The position numbers were made by a program, and so were the translations under genes. A DNA stretch of 62,114 nt from Campylobacterales bacterium. Its GTDB lineage: Bacteria > Campylobacterota > Campylobacteria > Campylobacterales > Sulfurospirillaceae. How positions within the stretch are numbered: the stretch's first letter is position 1; every line of letters starts with the position of its first letter. Positions 45,616-55,129 of this stretch are shown in pieces. The notes under the pieces were generated by a model. The model had not been told where the DNA came from. It did not search any database and saw only the letters and a list, made by a program, of their open reading frames with translations. The DNA lies in contig JAJRPV010000068.1 in assembly GCA_024280575.1 (NCBI GenBank), positions 1 through 62,114 on the forward strand, read 5' to 3'.

Positions 45616-47412
45616 TTAACATCGGATAAAATTATAAATTTTTTTAGCCAATTTTTGGTTTATTACTATTTCGAGTTCCTCTAATTCAGATTTATAAATT
45701 GCTTCATATGTTCCGAAATAAGATAAAAGTTTTTTTATTGTGGCGTGTCCTACTCCGTCTATTGTGCTAAGTTTATCGCTTAAATCAATTTTTCTTTTCT
45801 TTTTTTGGTGAAAAGAGATGGCAAATCTGTGAGCTTCATCTCTTAGCTTTTGTAGAAACTGTAGCCTTTTGTCTGTAGTGGAAAGATTAAAGCTTCGAGT
45901 ATTTGAGTGTATTATATCTTTGGCCCTGCCTTTTGATCTGACTGATTTTGAATCTAGCTTTTCTTTGGAAATTGCAAGAATATCCAAAGCAATATCGTTA
46001 TCTTTTAGCAACTTGTTTGCTAGTTTTAAAAGTGTAGAACCTCCATCAATCAGCCATAAATCAGGAACACTATCTTTTTTAAAATCTTTAATTCTCCTAG
46101 TTAAGAGTTCCTTCATTTGGGAATACTCATCTTTGCTGTGTAAATTATATTTTCTGTATTTGTTTTTTTGCCATTTTTCTTCCCAAACAACCATCGCACC
46201 AACTGTAGCAATTCCTCCCAAATGTGAATTATCAAAAATTTCAATATTATATGGTATATTCGACAAATCAAAAAGTTTTTGAATTTCAATATTGATATCT
46301 TTTTTATTTAATTCAAGAGACAAAAGATAGTGAGCATTTTTTTTAGACAATTCTACGAGTTTTGCTTTTTCTCCAATTTTTGGGTGGTATATTTTAACTT
46401 TTTTATTAACCAAGGAGTATAGATAATTTTCTATTTCATCTTTGTTTTCAAAATCATCACCTATTAAAATTTGTTTGCATAATAGTGGAGGATTATTTTT
46501 ATAAAATTGCAAAAGTGCTCTTTTGTACAATTCATTTTTCTCAAATCCTTGAGTATTTTTTAAGATATTGTGATCAGTAGATATAATTTTACCATCACGC
46601 ATAAAAATTTTCATAACTATTGCTAAATTGTCCTTGATTTGCACACAAAATATATCAATATTTTCCAACTTCGCAAGATCAATATCGCTTACATGTAGAG
46701 AGTTTTTGATAGCTCTTATTTTATCTCTTAAATTGCCGGCTTCTTCGTAATTTTGTAGCTGTACGGCACTTTGCATTTTAGTTTCTAATAAATCAACCAT
46801 TATTTTTCTATCTTTTAGTGCGATTATGGCTTTGTTTACAATTTTTCTGTATTCCTCTTTGCTTATTTTTCCGACGCACGGTGCATGGCATCTGTTCATT
46901 TGGTGAAATAGACAGGCTTTTTTGCTGTTTAAACAATTTTTCTTTTGCACTAAATTAAATAAAAGATAGATTGAATTTATGATATCTTTTGAGGAGTTAG
47001 TGAAAGGTCCAAAGTATTTTAATCCCTTTTCCTTTATAATTTTTCTACTTATCTCAAATCTTGGAAAATCATCATTTAAGTTAATTGTTATATAAGGATA
47101 TGTTTTATCATCTCTGAGTAAGATATTGTATTTTGGGTTTAATTCTTTGATGAGAGAATTTTCCAAAATAAGTGCATCTTGCTCGTTTTCTAACAAAATA
47201 TATCTTATCTCTTTTGCTTCACTAATCATCTTAGAGATTCTTCAACTCAAATTTTTAGATGGTGCAAGAGTAGGAGAAAATCTAAAGTAACTTTTCACCC
47301 TGTTTTTCAAATTCTTAGCTTTTCCAATATAGAGAAGTTTCCCGTTTTCATCAAAGTATTGATAAACACCACTGCTGTTTGGGATCCTTTTTAAATTTTC
47401 AGCTAAACTCAT
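45616..47412 (-). pseudogene. uvrC: Excinuclease subunit UvrC with an internal TGA
   Basis: Makes both incisions in nucleotide excision repair. From ATG 47412 the frame encodes the GIY-YIG nuclease ([23 protein letters not shown]), then TGA at 47244-47242 where homologues have Leu (...APSKNLS-stop-RISKMI). The same frame continues through NEQDALILENSLIKELNPKYNILLRDD, the UVR motif, the RNase H-like domain (FDNSHLGG, WLIDGG) and a C-terminal HhH. The total of 598 sense codons plus the stop is the normal size. A restart at Met 47229 would lose the nuclease domain needed for 3' incision. Nonsense mutation or sequence error. Confidence 0.85.
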
Positions 47413-47860
47413 GAGATTTGTTTATTTTAATATATGATTTAATTTCTTCTAGAATGTCATATAATTCTTTGTTTTTTATACTGTTTTTAAATTCTCCGCT
47501 GGAATTTTCTTTATATATCAATTTTTTATTTCTAGAATCATCTATCTCTTTTATCTCTGTTTTATTTGTCACAAATGCTTTTATTTGGGAAGATTTCATA
47601 AAAATACATTTAGGATGTACAACAATAAGCGTTTTTAATATACTCTTTATCAAATTACTCTTATAATTAAACTCCATTTTTATTCCTGGATGATTGAGGA
47701 CAAAAAACAGCGTATCATTTTTTTGATAGACAAATCTGGTATTTTCCCTCAAGCTTTTAGGAAGAAGAGATAACAGTTGATTGTAACAGTCAACTCGTTG
47801 TAAATTTTTTAAATAAGGTTTAGTTTTTAAATGAGAAATTATATAACTTGCTTTTTCCAT
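47399..47860 (-). CDS. DUF721/DciA-like hypothetical protein
   Basis: 153 residues. The N-terminal half ([55 protein letters not shown]) recalls the DUF721 fold of DciA, the helicase-loading factor of bacteria that lack DnaC. The resemblance is weak and the assignment tentative. The C-terminus is basic and uncharacteristic. It overlaps uvrC by 14 bp and the divergent lipoprotein ORF by 30 bp. Confidence 0.45.
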   Translation of the reverse strand: MEKASYIISHLKTKPYLKNLQRVDCYNQLLSLLPKSLRENTRFVYQKNDTLFFVLNHPGIKMEFNYKSNLIKSILKTLIVVHPKCIFMKSSQIKAFVTNKTEIKEIDDSRNKKLIYKENSSGEFKNSIKNKELYDILEEIKSYIKINKSHEFS

Positions 47861-47953
47861 ATTTTAATTATAGCATTTCTTGGCTTTAATTTTATGGGAT
47901 GTGGCTACAAAGGACCTCCAAAATACATTTCACAAACAAAGACAGTAAAATGA
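47831..47953 (+). CDS. LptM-like small lipoprotein
   Basis: A 40-residue ORF: a hydrophobic signal ([15 protein letters not shown]) ends at a lipobox with Cys24, followed by GCGYKGPPKY. This CGxKGPxY start is the hallmark of LptM (formerly YifL) lipoproteins, which assist LptD maturation at the outer membrane. The stop overlaps the nadB ATG (ATGA). The ribosome binding site is poor (AAGG 14 bases upstream) and the start lies inside the divergent DUF721-like gene. lptD itself is in the window at 55119. Confidence 0.72.
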   Translation: MRNYITCFFHILIIAFLGFNFMGCGYKGPPKYISQTKTVK

Positions 47954-49410
47954 AATTCAAGTATGATGTCCTTGTCATTGGTGCAGGCATAGCAGGTTTG
48001 CATACGGTACTTAATTTGGAAAAAGATTGTGATGTTCTGGTTTTGGCAAAGGATTATGCATGGGAGTGTAATACTTTTTATGCGCAAGGTGGTGTGGCAG
48101 TTGCTGTTGATGAGGAAGATATATCATATCACATAAAAGATACACTTCATGCAGGTGCTGGTCTTTGTGATGAAGGTGCGGTTGATATTTTATGTCACGA
48201 AGGACCACAGGCTATAAAAGAATTTATAAAACATGGTTTTGAGTTTGACAAAGATAGAGCCGGGAATCTACTTTATACAAAAGAAGCAGCACATTCAAGA
48301 AACAGAATACTACATGCCGGTGGTGATGCAACAGGAAGGTATATACACCAATTTTTGATGGATAAACTTAAATTTCCAATTCTTTACAATACACAAGTCA
48401 CTGACCTTTTAACAGAAGACTCAATTTGTTATGGTGTGAGAGTTTTTCATAATAATGAAATCTTTAATATATATGCTAAAAAGATTGTGATTGCAAGTGG
48501 CGGAGTTGGTTCAGTTTATGAATATCATACAAATGCTAGAACCATTAGCTCTGATATGCAAGGTATTTGTGTAGCTCATAATATACCACTTAGAGATATG
48601 GAAATGATGCAGTTTCATCCTACTGTTTTTGTTGAGGATGATGCCGTCAGAAAACAATTATTGAGTGAATCATTAAGAGGTGAAGGTGCAAAAATAGTTG
48701 ATGAAGATGGGGTAAGATTTTTATTCGACTACGATGACAGGGGAGAACTTAGTCCTAGAAATATAGTATCCCAAGCAATATTTGACTATAAACTAAAAAC
48801 TAATAAAAAAGTTTTTTTAGATTTAAATAATTTCGAAGAGGGATTTTTTATGAAAAGATTCCCTAGTATTTATTTTAATATGAACAATATTGGATATAAT
48901 CTGCCGTTTGATTTAATACCTATTTCACCAGCTTTTCATTATGCTATGGGTGGAATAAAGAGTGACCTTTTTGGTAGAGTAGAAAGTGTAGATTCTCTAT
49001 ATGTAGTAGGTGAAGCTGCAAATACTAGAGTGCATGGAGCAAACAGATTAGCTAGCAACTCTTTGTTAGAAGGATTTGTGTTTTCAAAAAGAGTAGCACA
49101 AGATATAAAACTCTCACTAAAAGAAAAAAAGAAAAATGTCGATTTTGATGAAATAGAGCCAAGTTTAATAAAACCATCTGATAAAAATCTAAAAAATGAA
49201 CTCAGAGATTTGATGTGGAATAGTGCAGGAATCATAAGACACAAGAAAAAGCTACAAGTTGCTTTAGGTAGAGTAGAAGAAATGCTAGAATCACCTATAG
49301 GAAAACTTTTGAGACTTAGACTTCTAAGTTCAAGAGAGATAATCAAAAGTGCATTAAATAGAAAAGAGTCTTTAGGGGCACATTATATTATAAAAGGAGA
49401 TAACATATGA
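47950..49410 (+). CDS. nadB: L-aspartate oxidase
   Basis: An FAD enzyme that oxidises L-aspartate to iminoaspartate, the first step of de novo NAD synthesis. 486 residues from ATG 47950 (MKFKYDVLVIGAGIAGLHT). Further signatures are NTFYAQGGVAVAV, HSRNRILHAGGDATGR, ASGGVGSVYEY and the C-terminal FAD loop HGANRLASNSLLEG. An upstream in-frame ATG at 47899 would overlap the lipoprotein and is not needed. It overlaps nhaD by four bases; nadA and nadC are not here. Confidence 0.95.
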   Translation: MKFKYDVLVIGAGIAGLHTVLNLEKDCDVLVLAKDYAWECNTFYAQGGVAVAVDEEDISYHIKDTLHAGAGLCDEGAVDILCHEGPQAIKEFIKHGFEFDKDRAGNLLYTKEAAHSRNRILHAGGDATGRYIHQFLMDKLKFPILYNTQVTDLLTEDSICYGVRVFHNNEIFNIYAKKIVIASGGVGSVYEYHTNARTISSDMQGICVAHNIPLRDMEMMQFHPTVFVEDDAVRKQLLSESLRGEGAKIVDEDGVRFLFDYDDRGELSPRNIVSQAIFDYKLKTNKKVFLDLNNFEEGFFMKRFPSIYFNMNNIGYNLPFDLIPISPAFHYAMGGIKSDLFGRVESVDSLYVVGEAANTRVHGANRLASNSLLEGFVFSKRVAQDIKLSLKEKKKNVDFDEIEPSLIKPSDKNLKNELRDLMWNSAGIIRHKKKLQVALGRVEEMLESPIGKLLRLRLLSSREIIKSALNRKESLGAHYIIKGDNI

Positions 49411-50756
49411 AAATATTTGGAGTATTGCTGTTTTTTACAGCTAGTCTGTTTGCAGAGGGGGGAGAGCATCTTACAACGACATTTGTAGGAATTGTTTCTT
49501 TAGTGGTGTTTGTCTTGGGTTATTATGTAATTGCTGCTGAAGAGAAATTTCATATAAATAAAGCTATCCCCGCACTTTTTATCGGAACTTTTATTTTTAT
49601 GATGATAGGAGTTTACTATTGGATAAATGGTCTTGATAGAGAACCATTGGCTCTTGAAGTTGATCGTTTGATTTTAGAGATTGCGGAGATTTTCTTTTTC
49701 TTGATGGTTGCTATGACATATATAGAAACTCTGATAGAGAGAAATGTTTTTAATGCTTTAAAATACAGCCTTACATCAAAAGGTTATTCATATAAAAAAC
49801 TGTTTTGGCTGACTGGTTTACTTGCTTTTTTCATAAGTCCTGTTGCTGATAATCTAACAACAGCCCTGATACTATCAACTGTTCTTATAACTATTGAAAA
49901 AGAGAGAAAAGAGTTCTTGATTCCGGCTGCTATAAATATAGTAGTTGCGGCAAATGCAGGAGGAGCTTGGAGTCCTTTTGGAGATATTACGACTCTGATG
50001 GCATGGACAGCTGAAAGAGCTGGATTTGTTGATTTCTTTTATCTCTTTCCGGCATCATTTGTCGGCTGGATAGTAACTGCATGGTTATTGTCTTTATTCG
50101 TTCCAAAAGATAAGCCACATTTTGATGCTGCAAAAGAGAAGAAAGAAGAGATATATCCAGGCGGTAGAGTGGTTATGATACTAGGTGTTACGACTATAGT
50201 AAGTGCAGTTTTATCTCACCAATTATTTCATTTGCCTGCTATGTGGGGAATGATGTTTGGATTATCTCTTTTAAAACTGTATTCATATAGATTGAAAAGA
50301 AAATATAATACCGAAGTCAATATTTTTCAATCAATTAGTAAAATTGAACATGATACTTTACTGTTTTTTGTTGGTATTTTGGCAGCAGTCGGTGGATTGC
50401 ATTTTCTTGGATTTTTAGACTTGGCTGCAAAATTATATGCAATTGTAGGGCCTGATGCTGTCAATATTGGCGTAGGGTTTTTATCTGCTATCGTAGATAA
50501 TGTACCTGTTATGAGTGCTGTTCTAAAATCAAATCCAAATATGGGTATGGATCAGTGGCTCTTGGTAACTATGACAGCAGGAATCGGCGGAAGTTTGATT
50601 AGTTTTGGATCAGCAGCCGGAGTTGGTGTTATGGGAAAATTAAGAGGAATTTACACATTTGGAGCACACTTGAAGTATGCTTGGACTATACTAGTAGGGT
50701 ACATTTTGTCAATAGTGATATGGTATATTCAATTTGAAGTTTTTAAAGATTTTTAG
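49407..50756 (+). CDS. nhaD: Na+/H+ antiporter NhaD
   Basis: 449 residues. An N-terminal signal-like segment (ILLFFTASLFAEGG-type) is followed by about 12 membrane helices. IT-superfamily motifs are PVADNLTTALI, NAGGAWSPFGDITTLMAW, SAIVDNVPVMSAV and GGSLISFGSAAGVGVMG, which fit NhaD rather than a dicarboxylate carrier. NhaD extrudes sodium at neutral to alkaline pH, typical of marine or saline bacteria. It lies immediately after nadB. Confidence 0.88.
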   Translation: MKIFGVLLFFTASLFAEGGEHLTTTFVGIVSLVVFVLGYYVIAAEEKFHINKAIPALFIGTFIFMMIGVYYWINGLDREPLALEVDRLILEIAEIFFFLMVAMTYIETLIERNVFNALKYSLTSKGYSYKKLFWLTGLLAFFISPVADNLTTALILSTVLITIEKERKEFLIPAAINIVVAANAGGAWSPFGDITTLMAWTAERAGFVDFFYLFPASFVGWIVTAWLLSLFVPKDKPHFDAAKEKKEEIYPGGRVVMILGVTTIVSAVLSHQLFHLPAMWGMMFGLSLLKLYSYRLKRKYNTEVNIFQSISKIEHDTLLFFVGILAAVGGLHFLGFLDLAAKLYAIVGPDAVNIGVGFLSAIVDNVPVMSAVLKSNPNMGMDQWLLVTMTAGIGGSLISFGSAAGVGVMGKLRGIYTFGAHLKYAWTILVGYILSIVIWYIQFEVFKDF

Positions 50757-50765
50757 CTAAAAAAG

Positions 50766-50872
50766 ATATAATTAGAAATATTCTAGAATAATGTAAAAAT
50801 ATAAATCCCTCTTCGCAAGGCGAAAGCTTTAGTGATAGGAATTTATTAGGGGCTTTGCCCATAATAAAGGAG
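50766..50872 (+). promoter_or_regulatory. guaA promoter and structured leader
   Basis: TATAAT at about 50766-50771. Leader parts: left arm AATATAAATCC (50798-50808), inner hairpin CTTCGC/GCGAAAG (around 50811-50826), core AAAGCTTTAGTGA (50823-50835), and a right arm GGAATTTATT (50838-50847). The right arm can pair with the left arm or open an 11-bp hairpin (50843-50853 with 50857-50867) that abuts AAGGAG. Core, inner hairpin and pairing choice recur before atpE. Function unknown. Confidence 0.5.
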
Positions 50873-50880
50873 AAATAAAA

Positions 50881-52431
50881 ATGAAATCCGTTCCAATAGT
50901 AGTTTTAGATTTTGGCTCCCAATATACACAGTTGATAGCAAGAAGAATGAGAGAAGAAAAAGTATATTGTGAAATATTGCCCTATAATGAACCGATAGAA
51001 AATATAAAAAAGAAAAATCCAAAAGGCATAATACTTTCAGGTGGACCCGCCTCCGTATATGATGAAGGAGCTTATAAGATTGATGAGCAGATATTTGAGT
51101 TGGGATTGCCAATTTTGAGTATATGTTATGGCATGCAATTGCTGATAGATCACTTCGGTGGGCATATAGTTCCGGCATTGCACCATGAATATGGAAAAGC
51201 AAATATAGAGGTTGATGAGGTATATGGTAAGATAAGTCCAATATTTAAAGATACACAAAATAATCAAATAGTTTGGATGTCGCATGCTGATAAAGCGGAA
51301 ACTCTACCTAAGGGTTTTATTAAAATTGCCCATTCTGCCAACTCTCCATTTGCTGCAGTGGCAAATGAGGAAAAAAAGATGTATGCATTGCAGTTTCATC
51401 CGGAAGTTTCTCACTCAACATACGGAGGCATAATTCTTAGAAATTTTGCCAAATATATCTGTGGATGTGAAACTACTTGGAATATGGGATCATTTGCCAA
51501 AGAACAAATAGATAAAATCAGATCAACCGTGAAAGAAGGCAAAGTTTTATGTGCTGTAAGTGGTGGTGTTGACAGCTCTGTTGTGGCCGCTCTTTTAAAT
51601 GAAGCAATAGGTGATAAACTCGTTGCTATTTTTGTGGATACAGGACTCCTTAGGGCAAATGAGAGAGAAGATGTGGAAAATATGTTTAAAACAAAACTTA
51701 ATATCCCACTCATAACAATAGATGCAACGAAAACTTATCTTACGCGCCTAAAAGGAGTAGTCGACCCAGAAGAAAAGAGAAAAATTATCGGGCATACTTT
51801 CATAGAACTTTTTGCAGCTGAGGCGAAAAAGCATGACAATATAAAATATTTAGCCCAAGGTACTTTGTATCCAGATGTTATAGAGTCGGTTTCAGTAAAA
51901 GGACCAAGCAAAACTATCAAATCTCATCATAATGTGGGAGGACTTCCTGATTGGATGAAATTTGAGCTGATAGAGCCTTTAAGAGAACTTTTTAAAGATG
52001 AAGTAAGAGCTTTGGGCTTAGAGCTTGGAATTCCAAAAGAGATGATTGCCAGACACCCATTTCCCGGACCGGGACTTGCTATAAGAATTATGGGTGAAAT
52101 TAAAGAAGAAGATTTGCATCTTTTGAGGCACGCTGATGTTATTATGCTAGACGAATTAAAATCAAGTGGATATTATGATAAAACCTGGCAGGCTTTTACG
52201 GTGCTTTTAAATGTAAAAAGTGTCGGTGTTATGGGAGACAATAGAACTTATGATAATACAATTTGTATAAGAATCGTGGAGAGCGTAGATGGGATGACAG
52301 CAACTTTTGCTCACTTGCCCCATGATTTATTAGAGAGGATGAGTAATAGAATTATAAATGAAGTGGAAGGAATAAATCGAGTAGTATATGACATATCTTC
52401 CAAGCCACCATCAACGATAGAATGGGAATAG
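50881..52431 (+). CDS. guaA: GMP synthase (glutamine-hydrolysing)
   Basis: Converts XMP to GMP. 516 residues: an N-terminal class I glutaminase ([11 protein letters not shown], nucleophile Cys in [18 protein letters not shown]), a PP-loop ATP pyrophosphatase ([15 protein letters not shown]) and a C-terminal dimerisation domain ending [17 protein letters not shown], the family end. AAGGAG precedes the ATG by eight bases. Confidence 0.97.
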   Translation: MKSVPIVVLDFGSQYTQLIARRMREEKVYCEILPYNEPIENIKKKNPKGIILSGGPASVYDEGAYKIDEQIFELGLPILSICYGMQLLIDHFGGHIVPALHHEYGKANIEVDEVYGKISPIFKDTQNNQIVWMSHADKAETLPKGFIKIAHSANSPFAAVANEEKKMYALQFHPEVSHSTYGGIILRNFAKYICGCETTWNMGSFAKEQIDKIRSTVKEGKVLCAVSGGVDSSVVAALLNEAIGDKLVAIFVDTGLLRANEREDVENMFKTKLNIPLITIDATKTYLTRLKGVVDPEEKRKIIGHTFIELFAAEAKKHDNIKYLAQGTLYPDVIESVSVKGPSKTIKSHHNVGGLPDWMKFELIEPLRELFKDEVRALGLELGIPKEMIARHPFPGPGLAIRIMGEIKEEDLHLLRHADVIMLDELKSSGYYDKTWQAFTVLLNVKSVGVMGDNRTYDNTICIRIVESVDGMTATFAHLPHDLLERMSNRIINEVEGINRVVYDISSKPPSTIEWE

Positions 52432-52434
52432 AAA

Positions 52435-53073
52435 TTGGGCAAAATTTATCTTCTAAATGATGATAAGTATGATGGTGTTATAAATTTGCCTGTTATCAAG
52501 ATTAATTTCTTTTGCAAAGAGGTTAATCTTGACTCATATGATGCGATTATCTTTACCTCAAAAAATGGTGTCAGATCAATAAATAAAATAAATGATAAAT
52601 GGAAAGATAAAGAGATATATTCTATCGGACAAGGTACTTCAAAAGAGATAAAATTACACAATACAACACCAATATATACAGCTAATAATTCTTATGGTGA
52701 TGATTTTGCACAAGAGATAAGAAAGTATTTAAAAGGGAAAAAAGTTCTTTTTTTAAGAGCCAAAAAAGTTACTTCTAGTTTGAATACCATTTTAAAAGAT
52801 TTTGGTGTAGATTTGGATGAAACTATTATTTATGAAACAATTTGCCAAGAGTATAAGGAGCAAAAAAAACCCGATAAAGATTCTGTGATTATTTTCACTT
52901 CACCTTCGACAATCAAATGTTTTTTTAAAAATTTTATTTGGGATAAAAGCTATAAAGCCGTAGTTATAGGAAAAGTTACCGCAAAGGTCATGCCAAAAAG
53001 TATCGATATTTTTTATGCAAAAGAGCAAACAGTTAAAAGTTGTATATTAAGAGCAAAGAATATAGCTATTTAA
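52435..53073 (+). CDS. hemD: Uroporphyrinogen-III synthase
   Basis: Closes the tetrapyrrole ring with inversion of ring D. The family is poorly conserved; 212 residues with the diagnostic segments YDAIIFTSKNGVRSI, IYSIGQGTSKEI, KKVLFLRAKKV, IIYETICQEY and IIFTSPSTIKCFFK. TTG start three bases after guaA. Assignment is by these scattered motifs and length. Confidence 0.85.
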   Translation: MGKIYLLNDDKYDGVINLPVIKINFFCKEVNLDSYDAIIFTSKNGVRSINKINDKWKDKEIYSIGQGTSKEIKLHNTTPIYTANNSYGDDFAQEIRKYLKGKKVLFLRAKKVTSSLNTILKDFGVDLDETIIYETICQEYKEQKKPDKDSVIIFTSPSTIKCFFKNFIWDKSYKAVVIGKVTAKVMPKSIDIFYAKEQTVKSCILRAKNIAI

Positions 53074-53154
53074 ACCATAAATACCTGACTATAAGAAACA
53101 CCAACTAATAGCGATTTAAGATAGCTTTATATCTTATATTAAGCATAATTGCCT

Positions 53155-53160
53155 TATAAT
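53155..53160 (+). promoter_or_regulatory. -10 element of the 6S-like RNA
   Basis: Perfect TATAAT about seven bases before the inferred RNA start near 53167. No clear -35, which is usual for this phylum. Confidence 0.6.
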
Positions 53161-53166
53161 TACATT

Positions 53167-53358
53167 GTATCTGAGTGAAGCGATAGCGTTTTATGAGGGT
53201 CCAACATATTGTTATTTGTGGAATGAGTATTTTGTTGGTGCGTCTGCATTTTTGTTTGAGCTTTTAGCGAAGTTAGAATCTGCAGCCTAAAGATAGAATC
53301 AGTTCTACATCGTTGGCTTGATTAGGGCCAAAGAATAAACGAACGCCCACTTGGATTA
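53167..53358 (+). ncRNA. ssrS: 6S RNA candidate
   Basis: A 192-nt non-coding stretch between hemD and purD with its own -10 and terminator. The ends pair: TATCTGAGTG (from 53168) with CACTTGGATTA (53348-53358), continuing through GCG/CGC and CGTTTTAT with ATAAACG, giving the long irregular closing stem of 6S RNA. The middle (GGGTCCAAC, then GTTGGCTTGATTAGGGCC) could form the central bubble and inner helix. I recall 6S genes of this phylum being annotated next to purD. 6S RNA sequesters housekeeping RNA polymerase by mimicking an open promoter. Confidence 0.68.
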
Positions 53359-53394
53359 GCAGTGTATGTTTTTTACATGCACTGCTATTTTTTT
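53358..53394 (+). terminator. Intrinsic terminator of the 6S-like RNA
   Basis: Arms 53358-53369 (AGCAGTGTATGT) and 53375-53386 pair over 12 bp with one G-U. A run of seven T follows at 53388-53394. The run abuts AGGAG of purD, so purD expression must come from read-through or a hidden promoter. Confidence 0.85.
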
Positions 53395-53409
53395 AGGAGA
53401 TGTATTTAT

Positions 53410-54681
53410 ATGGATATTTTAATAGTTGGTAGTGGTGGTCGTGAATACTCAATAGCTCTTGCACTAAAAAAAGACAAAGAAGTAAATAAGATTTATTTAG
53501 CTCCGGGAAATGGCGCTACAAGCCAGATAGCTACAAATATAGAAATTAAAGATTATGATAAGCTTGCAGATTTTGTTATCCAAAATAAAATAGACTTGAC
53601 TATAGTTGGCCCGGAAGCTCCGTTAGTTGATGGAATTGTTGACATTTTTAGAGAAAAAGGACTTCTGATTTTTGGCTCTTCAAAAAGTGCATCAAGATTA
53701 GAAGGCTCCAAAGTATATATGAAAAATTTTCTTAAAAAATACAATATCCCCACAGCATCATATATAGAGACTGACAAAATTACAAATGCTGAAAAATTTA
53801 TAGATAAATTAAAAAATCCAATAGTTATAAAAGCAGATGGCCTTTGTGGTGGAAAAGGTGTGATTATCGCACAAAATAGAGATGAAGCAAAAAAAGCTGC
53901 ACAGGATATGCTTAGCGGTGAGAGTTTTGGAGATGCCGGTAAATCGATAATAATTGAAGAATTTTTAGATGGATATGAGCTTTCGGTTTTTGCAGTTTGT
54001 GACGGAGAAAATTACAAAATACTTCCAGCAGTCCAAGATCATAAAAGATTACTAGATGGAGATAAAGGTCCAAACACCGGCGGAATGGGAGCTTATGCAC
54101 CAACACCATTGATAGACGATAATTTATATGAAAAGATAAAAACCAATATAGTTGAGCCGACATTAGAGGGTATGAAAAAAGAAGGATCTCCATATACCGG
54201 TGTTCTATTTATCGGTCTAATGATAGTAAAAGGAAAACCGATTGTATTAGAATATAATGTAAGATTTGGCGATCCTGAGTGTGAAGTTTTAATGCCGTTA
54301 TTGAAAACTCCGGCAAGTCAACTATTTCATAAAGCAGCAAATGGAAGTTTGAAAAATTTGAGTTTGGAATTTTATGATAAATTTGCTGTGGCAGTCGTGG
54401 TTGCAAGCAAGAACTATCCATATTCTGCTTCTGCTCCAGCTGAGATAATTATAGATAAATCTATTTATAAAGAATTAAATGACACTCATATATCTTATGC
54501 AGGCGTTATGAGAGAAGATGACAAATTGTATGCAAATGGCGGCAGAGTATTGTTGTGCATTGGATTAGGTGCAAATATAAAAGAGGCCAGAAATAAAGCA
54601 TATTTACTTTGTGGACAAGTACATTTTGTAGGTAAACAGTTTCGTCATGATATTGCTTATCAGGCACTAGTCCATGACTGA
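53410..54681 (+). CDS. purD: Phosphoribosylamine-glycine ligase
   Basis: Second step of purine synthesis. 423 residues of the ATP-grasp fold from ATG 53410 (MDILIVGSGGREYSIA), with AGGAG at 53395-53399. Key blocks are GPEAPLVDGIVD, KADGLCGGKGVI, LPAVQDHKRLLDGDKGPNTGGMGAY and EYNVRFGDPECEVLMPLL. An upstream in-frame start at 53362 would lie inside the terminator. Confidence 0.96.
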   Translation: MDILIVGSGGREYSIALALKKDKEVNKIYLAPGNGATSQIATNIEIKDYDKLADFVIQNKIDLTIVGPEAPLVDGIVDIFREKGLLIFGSSKSASRLEGSKVYMKNFLKKYNIPTASYIETDKITNAEKFIDKLKNPIVIKADGLCGGKGVIIAQNRDEAKKAAQDMLSGESFGDAGKSIIIEEFLDGYELSVFAVCDGENYKILPAVQDHKRLLDGDKGPNTGGMGAYAPTPLIDDNLYEKIKTNIVEPTLEGMKKEGSPYTGVLFIGLMIVKGKPIVLEYNVRFGDPECEVLMPLLKTPASQLFHKAANGSLKNLSLEFYDKFAVAVVVASKNYPYSASAPAEIIIDKSIYKELNDTHISYAGVMREDDKLYANGGRVLLCIGLGANIKEARNKAYLLCGQVHFVGKQFRHDIAYQALVHD

Positions 54682-55129
54682 TGAACAAATCATAGAAAGT
54701 TTCGAGAGAGAAAATATAACTTTAGCAAGCATAAAAAAAAGAGCTTTTGCTTATACGATTGATGAAATATTAATTTCTATCCTTTTTATGATTATTTTTT
54801 TTGGTAAAGTTCCGCAAGACGCAACTTATGAGCAAACTTTAAATTTATTAAATTCTCTTTTTTCTTATGTAATCTTGCTAAAGATTATATATCAAACATT
54901 TTTTGTTTGGTATTATGGTGCAACCCCTGGAAAAATGATGCTTAAAATTAGAGTTATCTCTACAATAGACTTGGAAAATCCAAATATTATATATTCATTA
55001 AATCGTGCGATTATCAGAGTTATAAGCGAAAGTCTGTTTTATATAGGTTTTTTGTGGGCATTGACAAATCCAAAAAGAGAAACATGGCATGATAAAGTAG
55101 CAAAAACATTGGTTATAAATGCCTATTAG
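54674..55129 (+). CDS. RDD-family membrane protein
   Basis: A 151-residue protein with three to four membrane helices. The RDD signature is LASIKKRAFAYTIDEILISI, followed by YYGATPGKMMLKIRVIS and NPKRETWHDKVAKTLVI near the end. Family function is poorly known; some members transport ions or solutes. It overlaps purD by eight and lptD by 11 bases. Confidence 0.85.
   Translation: MTDEQIIESFERENITLASIKKRAFAYTIDEILISILFMIIFFGKVPQDATYEQTLNLLNSLFSYVILLKIIYQTFFVWYYGATPGKMMLKIRVISTIDLENPNIIYSLNRAIIRVISESLFYIGFLWALTNPKRETWHDKVAKTLVINAY

Noticed and set aside
47242-47244. Selenocysteine or UGA recoding in uvrC
   Set aside because: The residue is a conserved Leu in homologues, there is no selenocysteine role in UvrC, and I see no SECIS-like structure claim to support.
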